Source: Acinetobacter bouvetii DSM 14964 = CIP 107468 (lineage in GTDB: Bacteria > Pseudomonadota > Gammaproteobacteria > Pseudomonadales > Moraxellaceae). From it: DNA of 64,000 bases. The DNA is taken from NCBI RefSeq assembly GCF_000368865.1, contig NZ_KB849728.1, forward strand, positions 107,965-171,964. Reading direction: 5' to 3'. Position 1 is the stretch's first letter, and each line of letters begins with the position of its first letter. A program made the translations under genes and the position numbers. Below the pieces are notes generated by a model. It was not told where the DNA came from. It saw nothing but the letters and a program-made list of their open reading frames with translations, and did no database searches. Positions 37,142 through 45,815 of the stretch are shown here, piece after piece.

Positions 37142-38701
37142 TTAATGGATTTTTTGGAAATTCATTTTGACACTGCCAATTTCAGTTTGCGCTGGCAGGC
37201 TTTGACTGGAATTTTTGGCTTTCACATCTAAATTCATCATTTGATAAGAGTGATCGCCATGCTCCCGGGAAGTTTCAATATGCACAATATATTGACCGGC
37301 AGAGACAGCTTTGCCGCTGTCATCTTTGCCATCCCAGGCAATTTTGTATTGGCCCGGCTGGCGTGAGGGCTTGGCAACCGCATCCAATTTTTCCATTTGA
37401 CGGCCATAGCGGCGCCACCACACATAGTTGGAATTAATCCATTGTTCGTTCTTGCCCCAGACCGCCAAAGTGCGGACCAGTTTTTTATTGGCATCCGTCA
37501 CCCAAACCGAGACATACGGCGCGCGGTATTTTTCCACATTAATTTTCGGAATGACCAAATCAATCGCCGCTTGATAGCCGGATGGCCATTTTGCCGATGA
37601 CGCGCTTGCCACAGCCTGCATTTCTGGCTGCGCCGCTTGACGCTGCAATAAGCCATTCCAGCCCGCGCTTTGATAAGATGCGCCGCTGCGCATGGTCAAT
37701 TTTGCTTCATAGCCGGCCAAAGCTTCAATCAGCGCCAGGCCCTCTGCAGGCGGCATAGCAGCCAAAGCCGTGGCTAAAGCATCGGCATCCGCTGCGCAGG
37801 TGCCGACAACCACGCATTGCTCAACCTGCTGCAAAGGCAGGCCTGTTTTCGGATCGAGCAGATGCGATTGACCTGCCAATGCGCGGTAGCCTTGACCGCT
37901 GAATGCCACAGCCTGATCTTTAAGCTGCAGCACCTCGCTTGGCACAGCCAAATCATGATGATTAAACGCATCCTGCACGCCGATGCTCCAGCCGTCCTTC
38001 TGAGGCGCGCTGCCCCATACACGGATGTCTCCGCCGATATCAATCAGCAGGCCTTCAGCCGCAGGCACTTTTTGACGGGCAGCCACCATGGCGCGGTCAA
38101 TGATATAGCCTTTGGCATAGGCATCTGGCGCAAATGACACCGCAGCATCCATCTGGATCCGCTGCGCAGATTCATCCATCTCCACGTTGTCCGGCTTCAA
38201 TAAATTCAGCACCTGCGCATGGGTTGCTGTATCCAGATCTGTGATGCCTTGCGATTTTTCCCATAGGCCAATCAATTGACCTAAGCGCGCGTCAAATGCG
38301 CCGCAAGTTTTATCGCGCCAAGCTTCACAGGCGGCAATCACTTCAAAGAGTTCAGGGGAAACCGCGCCGGCTTTGTTTTTATTCAGGGCGGTAATTTCGC
38401 TGTCTGCCCGCCAAGTGGAAAGTTTCTGATCCATGCGGGCAATTTCAGTTTGAATCGCGTCTAGCGCCAATTTGGCCTCTTGCTTAGAGACCCCTGTCAC
38501 CACCACATCTAAAGACGTGCCCAAGACATAATCGCGGTGAAAACGGTGCGCTTGCGCCGCTTGCTGTTCAAACTGGCCATCTTCTGCTTTTTGTTCCGCC
38601 GCCAGCACGCTGATTGGAGAAATCAGCGCCAGCGCTACAACCAATGGCGTTAGTCGGAATGCTGTCCGTGCAGGTTCATTTTTATTAGCAGTAAATGGCA
38701 T
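37142..38701 (-). CDS. ApbE-like FAD:protein FMN transferase fused to a DUF2271 domain
   Basis: A 519-residue exported fusion. After a signal peptide (cleavage near SVLAAEQ) comes an ApbE domain with STWRADSEITALN, CGAFDARLGQLIGLW, DAYAKGYIIDRAM, LIDIGGDIRVWG and ADADALATAL, then a DUF2271 domain (about residues 365-510) with YVSVWVTDANKKLVRTLAVW and GQYIVHIETSREHG. ApbE enzymes attach FMN covalently to a threonine of extracytoplasmic proteins. I chose the ATG at 38701 because GGAG precedes it by 9 bases and because the in-frame extension to 38755 runs through a promoter and Fur box. It is first of three genes leading to a PepSY protein and a diflavin reductase. Confidence 0.88.
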   Translation of the reverse strand: MPFTANKNEPARTAFRLTPLVVALALISPISVLAAEQKAEDGQFEQQAAQAHRFHRDYVLGTSLDVVVTGVSKQEAKLALDAIQTEIARMDQKLSTWRADSEITALNKNKAGAVSPELFEVIAACEAWRDKTCGAFDARLGQLIGLWEKSQGITDLDTATHAQVLNLLKPDNVEMDESAQRIQMDAAVSFAPDAYAKGYIIDRAMVAARQKVPAAEGLLIDIGGDIRVWGSAPQKDGWSIGVQDAFNHHDLAVPSEVLQLKDQAVAFSGQGYRALAGQSHLLDPKTGLPLQQVEQCVVVGTCAADADALATALAAMPPAEGLALIEALAGYEAKLTMRSGASYQSAGWNGLLQRQAAQPEMQAVASASSAKWPSGYQAAIDLVIPKINVEKYRAPYVSVWVTDANKKLVRTLAVWGKNEQWINSNYVWWRRYGRQMEKLDAVAKPSRQPGQYKIAWDGKDDSGKAVSAGQYIVHIETSREHGDHSYQMMNLDVKAKNSSQSLPAQTEIGSVKMNFQKIH

Positions 38702-38726
38702 ACTGATTCTCCAAAATATTTTCTGA

Positions 38727-38755
38727 ATTTTATTGATAATGATAGTAGTTATCAA
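38727..38755 (-). promoter_or_regulatory. Iron-regulated promoter with Fur box
   Basis: On the minus strand TTGATA (38750-38755) and TAAAAT (38727-38732) are separated by exactly 17 bases, a good sigma-70 promoter. Between them lies GATAATGATAGTAGTTATC (38735-38753), which matches the 19-base Fur consensus at 16 positions and has perfect outer arms TGATAA/TTATCA. Fur bound here would cover the -35 and spacer, repressing the ApbE operon when iron is plentiful. The divergent DUF4198 gene starts 48 bases away on the other side and may be under the same control. Confidence 0.88.
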
Positions 38756-38801
38756 GTAGATTACGACCGATAATTTCGATTTAAATTTGGAGTATGGTTC
38801 A

Positions 38802-39695
38802 ATGAATCATTGGTTAAAAATTGCTTTGCTCTCTTCTTTGCCGGTATTGAGCCATGCACATACTGTCAGTCCGTTCATCCTGCCGGACGCATTTGATATA
38901 AGCAGCTCGAATGTCAGTTTCCAAAGCGCATTAACGGTGGAAAAATTCTTTGTTCCAAGCAATAACTTTAAAACCAGCTATATCATTACGCAGCCGGGCG
39001 GCCAACAGCTTGCGCTGGATGCGGCCGCATCGTTAAAGCGCTTTAATGTCGCTGAATTCAGCCCTGCTGATGAAGGCACTTACCGCATTCAGACAAAGGA
39101 TGCGGTCGGCAACAGCGGAAAATACGCGCTGATTGACGGCCGCTGGCTGCGTGTCCGCCCGATGCGCGCTCCAATGGCTCAGCAGGCAAAAGCGCCTGAA
39201 GCGCCCAAAGCCGAAGCGGCGAAAACCCCTGCGCCTGCCAATGCACAGCCTCCGCGCATGATTGCAGCTGACCAAGTGCCTGCCAATGCGCCAGTATTCG
39301 AAGTGAAAAATACGCTCATTGCTGAAACTTACATTACCAAAGGCAAGCCAAGCGCAATTCCAGCGCCTTCAAATAAAGGCTTTGAGCTGAAACTGCTGAC
39401 TCATCCAAGCGAACTGTATGCAGGCGAAGCCTTAAAAGCGCAAATCCTCTTCAATGGCAAAGCTGTGCCGAATGTAGAAGTGGATGTCTTCAAAGGCACC
39501 GGCAGCTTGGATGCTGAAAAAACCAAAGAGCTTCCTGCAGTGAAATCCAATGCGAAAGGCGAAATTGAAGTGAAATTCGAAAAAGCCGGCGTTTATTTAA
39601 TTACTGCGGCGTATCCTGAAGCCAACCCGGACAATACGAAAAAGCCGCAAGCGGAATCGTTTACTTATGGCTTAACTGTAGAAGTTGCTGAATAA
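38802..39695 (+). CDS. Secreted DUF4198-domain protein
   Basis: A 297-residue periplasmic protein with a signal peptide (MNHWLKIALLSSLPVLSHA) and a mature N-terminus starting HTVSPFILPD. The DUF4198 family is related to metal-uptake proteins such as NikM-like and to proteins found beside TonB receptors. An Ala/Pro/Lys-rich linker (about 125-160) joins an N-terminal beta-rich domain to a C-terminal one carrying KLLTHPSELYAGEALKAQILFNG, a carboxypeptidase-regulatory-like fold. The TTG at 38787 is in frame, but GGAG is placed for the ATG at 38802. It is divergent from the ApbE operon across the Fur box, so an iron-linked function is likely. Confidence 0.82.
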   Translation: MNHWLKIALLSSLPVLSHAHTVSPFILPDAFDISSSNVSFQSALTVEKFFVPSNNFKTSYIITQPGGQQLALDAAASLKRFNVAEFSPADEGTYRIQTKDAVGNSGKYALIDGRWLRVRPMRAPMAQQAKAPEAPKAEAAKTPAPANAQPPRMIAADQVPANAPVFEVKNTLIAETYITKGKPSAIPAPSNKGFELKLLTHPSELYAGEALKAQILFNGKAVPNVEVDVFKGTGSLDAEKTKELPAVKSNAKGEIEVKFEKAGVYLITAAYPEANPDNTKKPQAESFTYGLTVEVAE

Positions 39696-39714
39696 GCTCA
39701 AATAGCAACTGCGT

Positions 39715-39743
39715 CAAAAAGCTCCGATACTGGAGCTTTTTTG
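39715..39743. terminator. Bidirectional terminator between DUF4198 and chorismate mutase genes
   Basis: The stem AAAAAGCTCC/GGAGCTTTTT with loop GATACT is flanked by A-rich and T-rich DNA and lies between two convergent genes. Confidence 0.88.
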
Positions 39744-39759
39744 TTTTTCTAGCGCTTGA

Positions 39760-40047
39760 TTAAGGCCTGATTTCCTTTAATTCACGGCGAATGAAATGCT
39801 GGATCATTTCACGGTAAAGATGTTCAACCAAATCCGGATCAACCCCTTGGGCCTCCGCTGCGCTGCGCACTTTTTTAATGACCTCATCCGCCCGTTCCGG
39901 TGACTGCACATCCTGCTCAGTCCGTTTAAAACGCACAGCCTGATCCACATAAAATTGACGCGCCGCAATCAATGCTATCAGCGCTTCATCAATCACATCG
40001 ATTTGCGCGCGGGCTTGTTCTAAAGATTCAACTTTCTCTTTGTTCAT
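39760..40047 (-). CDS. Chorismate mutase, AroQ/PchB type
   Basis: A 95-residue all-helical chorismate mutase. Seen: the ARAQIDVIDEALIALIAARQFYVDQAVRFKR pattern (split here by helix breaks) with the active-site arginine and lysine of AroQ enzymes, PERADEVIKKVRSAAEAQG, and a C-terminal helix with YREMIQHFIRRE. The family converts chorismate to prephenate for phenylalanine/tyrosine; PchB-like members also have isochorismate-pyruvate lyase activity. The ATG at 40047 lies inside the end of the upstream gene (20-base overlap); the frame continues to a GTG at 40080, but AGAAG favours the ATG. No salicylate genes are nearby. Confidence 0.85.
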   Translation of the reverse strand: MNKEKVESLEQARAQIDVIDEALIALIAARQFYVDQAVRFKRTEQDVQSPERADEVIKKVRSAAEAQGVDPDLVEHLYREMIQHFIRRELKEIRP

Positions 40048-41350
40048 GCGGCTTCTGTTCACTGTCAGCTGTGTTTTCACTTTTATACTTCTCTTCTAAC
40101 ACATTACTGAAAATACTTTCAATCATCCAAACGCGGTATAAACTGTTAAAGACATAGCTTTGCCCGTCAATGCGCAATTCCAGCACAGGAAAATCGGGCT
40201 GAGATTTCATTTCACAATGCATATCGTTTTCCTTCAGCATTGCTTCTACATCCTCTTCAGTCAGCGCGGCAATGCCCAAGTCCTGCTGCAGCTGCTGAAA
40301 ATGCGCTTTAAAGGATAAATCCCTGCCCTTGGTCCACACCGCCTGCAGAATGTGGTACATCGCCTCAATGCGCTGCTCTTCCGGAACGCTGTAATACAGC
40401 TGCGCCATATACAGCGTCGCAGCTTTTGTCGGACGGCAAAACGGCGTAAATGCCACTTCTGTCCGCTTAGACAAGCGGGTCGCCAAACTCCAGTCAAACA
40501 GGTCGCGGCTATGGTAGCTGAGCGGATAGACATTCAGCTGAATATTATAAAAATCAGCCAATTCCTCTTTAATATAGGCCAGCAAGAGCCACGAAATCGG
40601 GTCTTCCAGCGCAATATACAAATCCAGCTCCGGATCCAGCGCCTGAATTTCATTCAGCTCTTCCGCATCACTGATCAGATGCTCGCGCCATTCAATATGA
40701 TTGATCAGGAAAATCGGATTATCCGTCAGCAGCTTCTGCTGCTTTAACCGGCGGGTTAAGCGGAGCAGGTCATCTACCGCATGGTATTTGCGCCCGCCAA
40801 ATTCGAAATAGCTCGCCAGCACGGGCATTTCGCCAAAGACGCGCTCCGGGAAATGCTGCGGCTGATGATGGCGGCTGGCCATGGCGTGCAATGTGCGCAA
40901 TTTGCCATACTGCTTTTGCCACAGCATATGGAACACATCTTCCAGCAAATACAAAAAGTCCTGACCGCGCAAAGGCGTATTGCGCAATATGGTTTCCGCC
41001 TGCTGCAACGCTTCAGCAGTCGGCTGTTCAGGCGTGTCATGAAAGCTGAAGCGGTGCTGCTTAGACAGAATTTGGGCATCGTTTAAGCAATACTGCTGCC
41101 ATTCTGCGCCAGACATGTGATTGGGCGGTTCACCGCTCTGGCTGGAGATATAGACTTTTAAGGGCTTCAGTTCATCACTGAGGATTTCTTCCAGCTGAGG
41201 CAGCTGCTGGGCAGCCAAGTAGCTGTAAACATCATCTAAACGCAGGTAAACGCTTAAACCTTGTTCCGTGGGTAACACCGTTTGCCGAGTCGGTTTTTGA
41301 TAAAACCAGCTCGATCGGATTGGATCAAACCAACGGCGCAGCAGTGACAT
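40028..41350 (-). CDS. Uncharacterised protein, probably two tandem DsbA/thioredoxin-fold domains
   Basis: A 440-residue cytoplasmic-looking protein without signal peptide. Two segments resemble the start of 2-hydroxychromene-carboxylate isomerase or kappa-class GST/DsbA folds: SVYLRLDDVYSYLAAQQL (about residue 32) and LDLYIALEDPISWLLLAYI (about 240), each followed by a helical region; the second half has FTPFCRPT and LYMAQLYYSV. No CxxC motif is present, so redox disulfide chemistry is unlikely. The 3' end overlaps the chorismate mutase gene by 20 bases, suggesting coupled expression. The fold guess is by pattern only. Confidence 0.6.
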   Translation of the reverse strand: MSLLRRWFDPIRSSWFYQKPTRQTVLPTEQGLSVYLRLDDVYSYLAAQQLPQLEEILSDELKPLKVYISSQSGEPPNHMSGAEWQQYCLNDAQILSKQHRFSFHDTPEQPTAEALQQAETILRNTPLRGQDFLYLLEDVFHMLWQKQYGKLRTLHAMASRHHQPQHFPERVFGEMPVLASYFEFGGRKYHAVDDLLRLTRRLKQQKLLTDNPIFLINHIEWREHLISDAEELNEIQALDPELDLYIALEDPISWLLLAYIKEELADFYNIQLNVYPLSYHSRDLFDWSLATRLSKRTEVAFTPFCRPTKAATLYMAQLYYSVPEEQRIEAMYHILQAVWTKGRDLSFKAHFQQLQQDLGIAALTEEDVEAMLKENDMHCEMKSQPDFPVLELRIDGQSYVFNSLYRVWMIESIFSNVLEEKYKSENTADSEQKPHEQRES

Positions 41351-41363
41351 GAGATTTGCCTCG

Positions 41364-41397
41364 AAAAAATAAACCCTTGCAGGACTACAAGGGTTTA
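41364..41397 (-). terminator. Terminator of the first ilvD gene
   Basis: On the minus strand the stem AAACCCTTG/CAAGGGTTT is followed by ATTTTTTCG, about 25 bases after the stop codon. Confidence 0.85.
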
Positions 41398-41422
41398 TAG
41401 CAACTTGTTAGAGAATGATCAA

Positions 41423-43108
41423 TTATACATCTAAATTCAGATCCGTAACTGCTCCTTTCTCAGCCCCTGAAGTCAATTTTGCAAACTTGGCTAAGGCGCC
41501 ATGGATATAATTCGGCTTAGGCTTGACCCAAGCCGCCTTGCGGGCTGCAATTTCATTTTCCGACACATGCCAGGTCATTTCACGGGTTTCGGCATTAATG
41601 GAAATTTTATCGCCATTTTTAACCAGCCCAATCGGCCCGCCTTCATACGCTTCCGGCGTGACATGGCCAATCACGAAGCCATGGCTGCCGCCGGAAAAAC
41701 GGCCATCGGTCAGCAGCGCCACAGACTTGCCTAAGCCTTTGCCAATAATCGCAGAGGTCGGTTTCAGCATTTCCGGCATGCCCGGCCCGCCTTTCGGCCC
41801 TACACCGCGGATGACCACCACTTCGCCTTCCTGCACTTCGCCATCCAAAATGCCGCGCATGGCGCCCTGCTCACCTTCAAACACCCGTGCTGGGCCTTCA
41901 AAGAATAAGCCTTCCTTGCCGGTAATTTTAGCGACCGCCCCCGTTGGCGACAGGTTGCCTTTCAGCACGACCAGATGCGAGTCTTTTTTAATCGGCGCAT
42001 CAAAGGGCAGAATAATCTGCTGGCCTTCCGGATAGTCTGCGACATCCGCCAAATTTTCCGCCAAGGTTTTGCCCGTCACCGTTAAGCAAGAGCCGTCCAG
42101 CATGCCGGCATTCAGCATGCGTTTCATTAACGGCTGAATGCCGCCAATCGCAATCAACTCCGACATCAGGTATTTGCCTGATGGGCGCACATCCGCCACC
42201 ACTGGAATGTCTTGACCGATGCGGACGAAGTCATCCAAGCTGAGTTCCACGCCCGCCGTATGCGCCATGGCAATCAAATGCAGTACGCCATTGGTTGAGC
42301 CGCCCAAAGCAATCAGCACTTTAATGGAGTTTTCAAACGCCGCTTTGGTCATAATGTCACGCGGCTTGAGATCGAGGCGCAGCAGATTCATGACCGCTTC
42401 GCCTGCGCGCTGGCAGTCAGCCAGTTTATCCGCCGAAACGGCTTCCTGCGCCGATGATCCCGGCAGGCTCATCCCCAAAGCTTCAATCGCGGAGGCCATC
42501 GAATTAGCGGTATACATGCCGCCGCAGGAACCCGGGCCTGGCAGTGAAACTTCTTCTATCTGCTTGACCTGGATTTCATTGATTTCGCCTTTGGCATACT
42601 GCCCCACGGCTTCAAACACCGAAATCATGTCGGTATGCCCTGCACCCGGCTTAATGGTACCGCCGTAAATAAATAAACCCGGACGGTTTAAGCGCGCTAG
42701 GCCCATAATGCAGCCCGGCATGTTTTTGTCACAGCCGCCAATCGCAATCACACCGTCATAGGCCTGACAGCCCACCACGGCTTCAATGGAATCGGCAATA
42801 ATTTCCCGTGACAGCAAAGAGTACTTCATGCCTTCGGTGCCGTTGGAAATGCCGTCAGAAATGGTGATGGTGTTGAAAATAATGCCTTTGCCGCCAGCAG
42901 CATTCACGCCGAATTCCGCTTCGCGCGCCAAGCCGTCAATATGCATATTGCACGGCGTCACATTGGCCCATGTTGATGCAATGCCAATAAAAGCGCGGGT
43001 AAAGTCTTCATCCTGAAAGCCTGTTGCGCGCATCATGGAACGGGCTGGCGCATTTTCAATGCCTTCATAGACAGGGGCTGAATGTTCGCGGATATTTTCT
43101 TTAATCAT
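41423..43108 (-). CDS. ilvD: Dihydroxy-acid dehydratase family, [2Fe-2S]-type paralog
   Basis: A 561-residue IlvD/Edd-family dehydratase. It has three cluster cysteines: Cys53 in TPCNMH, Cys126 in [10 protein letters not shown] and Cys195 in [14 protein letters not shown], the set found in [2Fe-2S] members. In branched-chain amino-acid synthesis the enzyme removes water from dihydroxy-isovalerate and dihydroxy-methylvalerate. AAGGAA precedes the ATG. A second, longer ilvD lies 877 bases upstream. With both present, one may be the biosynthetic enzyme and the other may act on a sugar acid or under different oxygen or iron conditions; sequence alone favours true IlvD for both. Confidence 0.9.
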   Translation of the reverse strand: MIKENIREHSAPVYEGIENAPARSMMRATGFQDEDFTRAFIGIASTWANVTPCNMHIDGLAREAEFGVNAAGGKGIIFNTITISDGISNGTEGMKYSLLSREIIADSIEAVVGCQAYDGVIAIGGCDKNMPGCIMGLARLNRPGLFIYGGTIKPGAGHTDMISVFEAVGQYAKGEINEIQVKQIEEVSLPGPGSCGGMYTANSMASAIEALGMSLPGSSAQEAVSADKLADCQRAGEAVMNLLRLDLKPRDIMTKAAFENSIKVLIALGGSTNGVLHLIAMAHTAGVELSLDDFVRIGQDIPVVADVRPSGKYLMSELIAIGGIQPLMKRMLNAGMLDGSCLTVTGKTLAENLADVADYPEGQQIILPFDAPIKKDSHLVVLKGNLSPTGAVAKITGKEGLFFEGPARVFEGEQGAMRGILDGEVQEGEVVVIRGVGPKGGPGMPEMLKPTSAIIGKGLGKSVALLTDGRFSGGSHGFVIGHVTPEAYEGGPIGLVKNGDKISINAETREMTWHVSENEIAARKAAWVKPKPNYIHGALAKFAKLTSGAEKGAVTDLNLDV

Positions 43109-43801
43109 TGTTATGTTCCTTGGCGATGACTGATTTTAAGCTTCAGCCTTTGGCGAATTGTTTTGCATTTATTGTATAGAAATAAGACAGCGCAACATAG
43201 TGAACCTCTTTCAAAAATCCAAAATGATCACTAAACCGCTCATAAAATGAATATTGAAAGCCTCTTCTTTTTTCGGGATGAGGAGCATGCTCCGCAAAAG
43301 GATGAAGTTTTTTTTCATATCAATCCTCTCCCTAGCCCTCTCTTTTTAAAGCAGAGGGAACGTCCATTCTTTCCCCTCTGCAGCGCATAAACCAGCGGAA
43401 GCAAACGCCATTTATGATATTTGATACGCGGCAAGACCATCTGCAGCGGTTCGAAGCAGGACTAAAATTAATATCGAATGCTTCCGTGATTAACTGAAAA
43501 AATGTGGGTATTTAACGAGTTTTGCAGTGAGGAGCAATGCTCCGTAAGATGGTTTCCTTGCAAAGCTTCGCTTCTCATTTTGCCAAAACAAAAGTAACAT
43601 TTGCTTAAAAAAGATAGGGCACCGTCGTACCCTACCGTCCAATTTAAAAACTTAGATTGTACGAACTGTATATTTCATAAAACACATCATATGTACCATA
43701 TAAAATTTCATTATAAAAAAAGTATTGATATAGACCTTAGATTGTTTCCCATACAGCCTCAAATTACCTGATTAATTTCTAATATTATCTCGTAGGCGCT
43801 T

Positions 43802-43894
43802 TTTACTTTTGACAGGCCAAAAGTAAACAAAAGCCCTTATTTGCCCGATATGGCATCCCTGCCATACGGACAAACGTGCGACTTCCTGTCGCAC
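43802..43894. repeat. Cluster of three perfect stem-loops
   Basis: Three arm pairs in a row: TTTACTTTTG/CAAAAGTAAA with a 6-base loop (43802-43827), TATGGCA/TGCCATA with a 4-base loop (43849-43866) and GTGCGAC/GTCGCAC with a 5-base loop (43876-43894). None is followed by a T-run, so they are not terminators. Confidence 0.75.
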
Positions 43895-43938
43895 CCCTAC
43901 TTAACAAAAACTGGGAGTTTGAAAATAATTTTTTGCAT

Positions 43939-43966
43939 AAAAAAGCACCCCATGCGGAGTGCTTTT
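43939..43966 (-). terminator. Terminator of the second ilvD gene
   Basis: On the minus strand AAAAAGCAC/GTGCTTTTTT pairs around CCGCATGG-type loop sequence, about 20 bases after the stop codon. Confidence 0.85.
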
Positions 43967-43985
43967 TGACTTAAAAATCTAAACT

Positions 43986-45815
43986 TTAGATTTCACGTAC
44001 TGCGCCTTTAGAAGCACTTGTGGTATGCATCGCATACGCTTTCAAGGCTTTAGAGATTTTACGCGGACGCTCTTCCGCAGGCTTCCAGCCTTTCGCTTCT
44101 TGCGCTGCACGGCGCGCTGCCATGGTCGCTTCATCAACGGCTAAGTGGATGGTGCGGTTTGGAATATCGATTTCGATACGGTCGCCATCTTCCACCAAAC
44201 CAATCGCGCCGCCTTCAGCCGCTTCCGGAGACACGTGGCCGATCGACAGGCCTGATGAACCGCCAGAGAAACGGCCATCGGTGAGCAATGCACAGTCTTT
44301 ACCAAGGCCTTTCGATTTCAAGTAGCTGGTTGGATACAGCATTTCCTGCATGCCCGGGCCGCCGCGCGGGCCTTCGTAACGGATCACTACCACGTCACCG
44401 GCTTTAATTTCATTGCCCAAAATGGATTCAACTGCTGAATCTTGGCTTTCAAAGACACGCGCTGTGCCGTTGAATTTCAAGATTGAATCGTCAACACCCG
44501 CCGTTTTGACAATACAGCCATCCAATGCAATGTTGCCGTAAAGCACTGCTAAACCGCCGTCTTGTGAGAAAGCATTGGCAGCGTTACGGATCACGCCATT
44601 TTCACGGTCACCATCTAAACGTGAATAGTAGCGGTTTTGTGAGAATGCCGTTTGCGTTGGCACGCCGCCCGGCGCCGATTTAAAGAAGTTGTATACATCT
44701 TCATCTTCTGTACGGATGATGTCCCATTTGTCCAAAGCATCTTTCAAGGTTTTTTCATGCACGGTCGGTACGGAAGTATCCAATAAACCGGCACGGTCCA
44801 ATTCGCCCAAAATGGACATGATGCCGCCGGCACGGTGCACATCTTCCATATGCACGTCTTGTTTTGCCGGTGCAACTTTACACAATACCGGCACTTTACG
44901 TGACAAACGGTCAATGTCGGCCATGGTGAAATCAACTTCAGCTTCGTGCGCTGCCGCCAATAAATGAAGCACTGTATTGGTTGAACCGCCCATTGAAACA
45001 TCAAGCGTCATTGCATTTTCAAAGGCTGCTTTAGTGGCAATTGAACGCGGCAATAAGCTGTAATCGTTTTGTTCGTAATGGCGTTTGGTAATTTCAACAA
45101 TCAATTGACCCGCACGCTCAAATAGTTTTTGACGGTTGGCATGCGTCGCAAGTGTCGAGCCGTTGCCCGGAAGGGATAGACCCAAAGCTTCGGTTAAACA
45201 GTTCATTGAGTTTGCAGTAAACATGCCTGAACATGAACCGCAGGTTGGACATGCTGAACGTTCATATTCAGCCACTTCTTCATCGGTGAAGCTGTCATCG
45301 GCTGCGACAATCATGGCATCGACAAGGTCAATCGCGTGTTCATTGCCGCGGATTTTGACTTTACCCGCTTCCATTGGCCCGCCAGAAACAAACACCACCG
45401 GAATGTTGAGGCGCATAGAGGCCATGAGCATTCCCGGGGTAATCTTGTCACAGTTCGAAATGCAGACCATGGCATCGGCGCAATGCGCATTCACCATGTA
45501 TTCTACAGAGTCTGCAATCAAGTCACGTGAAGGCAGTGAATACAGCATGCCGTCATGCCCCATCGCAATACCGTCATCGACCGCAATGGTATTAAACTCT
45601 TTGGCTACACCGCCTGCCTGTTCAATTTGGCGCGCGACCAATTGACCCAAGTCTTTCAAATGCACATGACCGGGAACGAATTGCGTGAATGAATTGACCA
45701 CCGCAATAATCGGCTTGCCAAAGTCTTCATCTTTCATCCCCGTCGCACGCCATAAACCGCGTGCGCCAGCCATATTTCTTCCGTGTGTCGATGTTTTTGA
45801 ACGATAGTCAGGCAT
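43986..45815 (-). CDS. ilvD: Dihydroxy-acid dehydratase, enterobacterial [4Fe-4S]-type
   Basis: A 609-residue enzyme close in length and motifs to E. coli IlvD, catalysing the third step of valine and isoleucine synthesis. Seen: [15 protein letters not shown], where the short paralog has a cysteine, then [10 protein letters not shown] (Cys122) and [17 protein letters not shown] (Cys192, Cys195). The C-terminal domain has [19 protein letters not shown]. The missing first cysteine is normal for this branch. It is probably the main biosynthetic enzyme. A perfect 9-bp inverted repeat lies 29-51 bases upstream of its start. Confidence 0.95.
   Translation of the reverse strand: MPDYRSKTSTHGRNMAGARGLWRATGMKDEDFGKPIIAVVNSFTQFVPGHVHLKDLGQLVARQIEQAGGVAKEFNTIAVDDGIAMGHDGMLYSLPSRDLIADSVEYMVNAHCADAMVCISNCDKITPGMLMASMRLNIPVVFVSGGPMEAGKVKIRGNEHAIDLVDAMIVAADDSFTDEEVAEYERSACPTCGSCSGMFTANSMNCLTEALGLSLPGNGSTLATHANRQKLFERAGQLIVEITKRHYEQNDYSLLPRSIATKAAFENAMTLDVSMGGSTNTVLHLLAAAHEAEVDFTMADIDRLSRKVPVLCKVAPAKQDVHMEDVHRAGGIMSILGELDRAGLLDTSVPTVHEKTLKDALDKWDIIRTEDEDVYNFFKSAPGGVPTQTAFSQNRYYSRLDGDRENGVIRNAANAFSQDGGLAVLYGNIALDGCIVKTAGVDDSILKFNGTARVFESQDSAVESILGNEIKAGDVVVIRYEGPRGGPGMQEMLYPTSYLKSKGLGKDCALLTDGRFSGGSSGLSIGHVSPEAAEGGAIGLVEDGDRIEIDIPNRTIHLAVDEATMAARRAAQEAKGWKPAEERPRKISKALKAYAMHTTSASKGAVREI

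Larger units (their letters stand above)
43109..43985. repeat. Hairpin-rich 877-bp spacer between the two ilvD genes
   Basis: No gene. It holds the leader of the first ilvD and several symmetric elements: GGAGCATGCTCC (43282-43293) and its near-copy GGAGCAATGCTCC (43531-43543); overlapping CCCTCT/AGAGGG and GCAGAGGG/CCCTCTGC pairings at 43336-43382; TAGGG...CCCTA at 43615-43634; and three perfect hairpins at 43802-43894. The structure and the compact, non-coding form suggest one or two copies of a dispersed intergenic repeat. Copy number elsewhere cannot be checked here. Confidence 0.55.

Noticed and set aside
38702..38755. 18-codon N-terminal extension of the ApbE-DUF2271 gene
   Set aside because: It is made of the promoter and Fur box; the ATG at 38701 has a proper ribosome site and signal peptide.
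43109..43985. Possible insertion sequence between the ilvD genes
   Set aside because: No transposase frame, no clear terminal inverted repeats and no target duplication seen; a dispersed non-coding repeat fits better.
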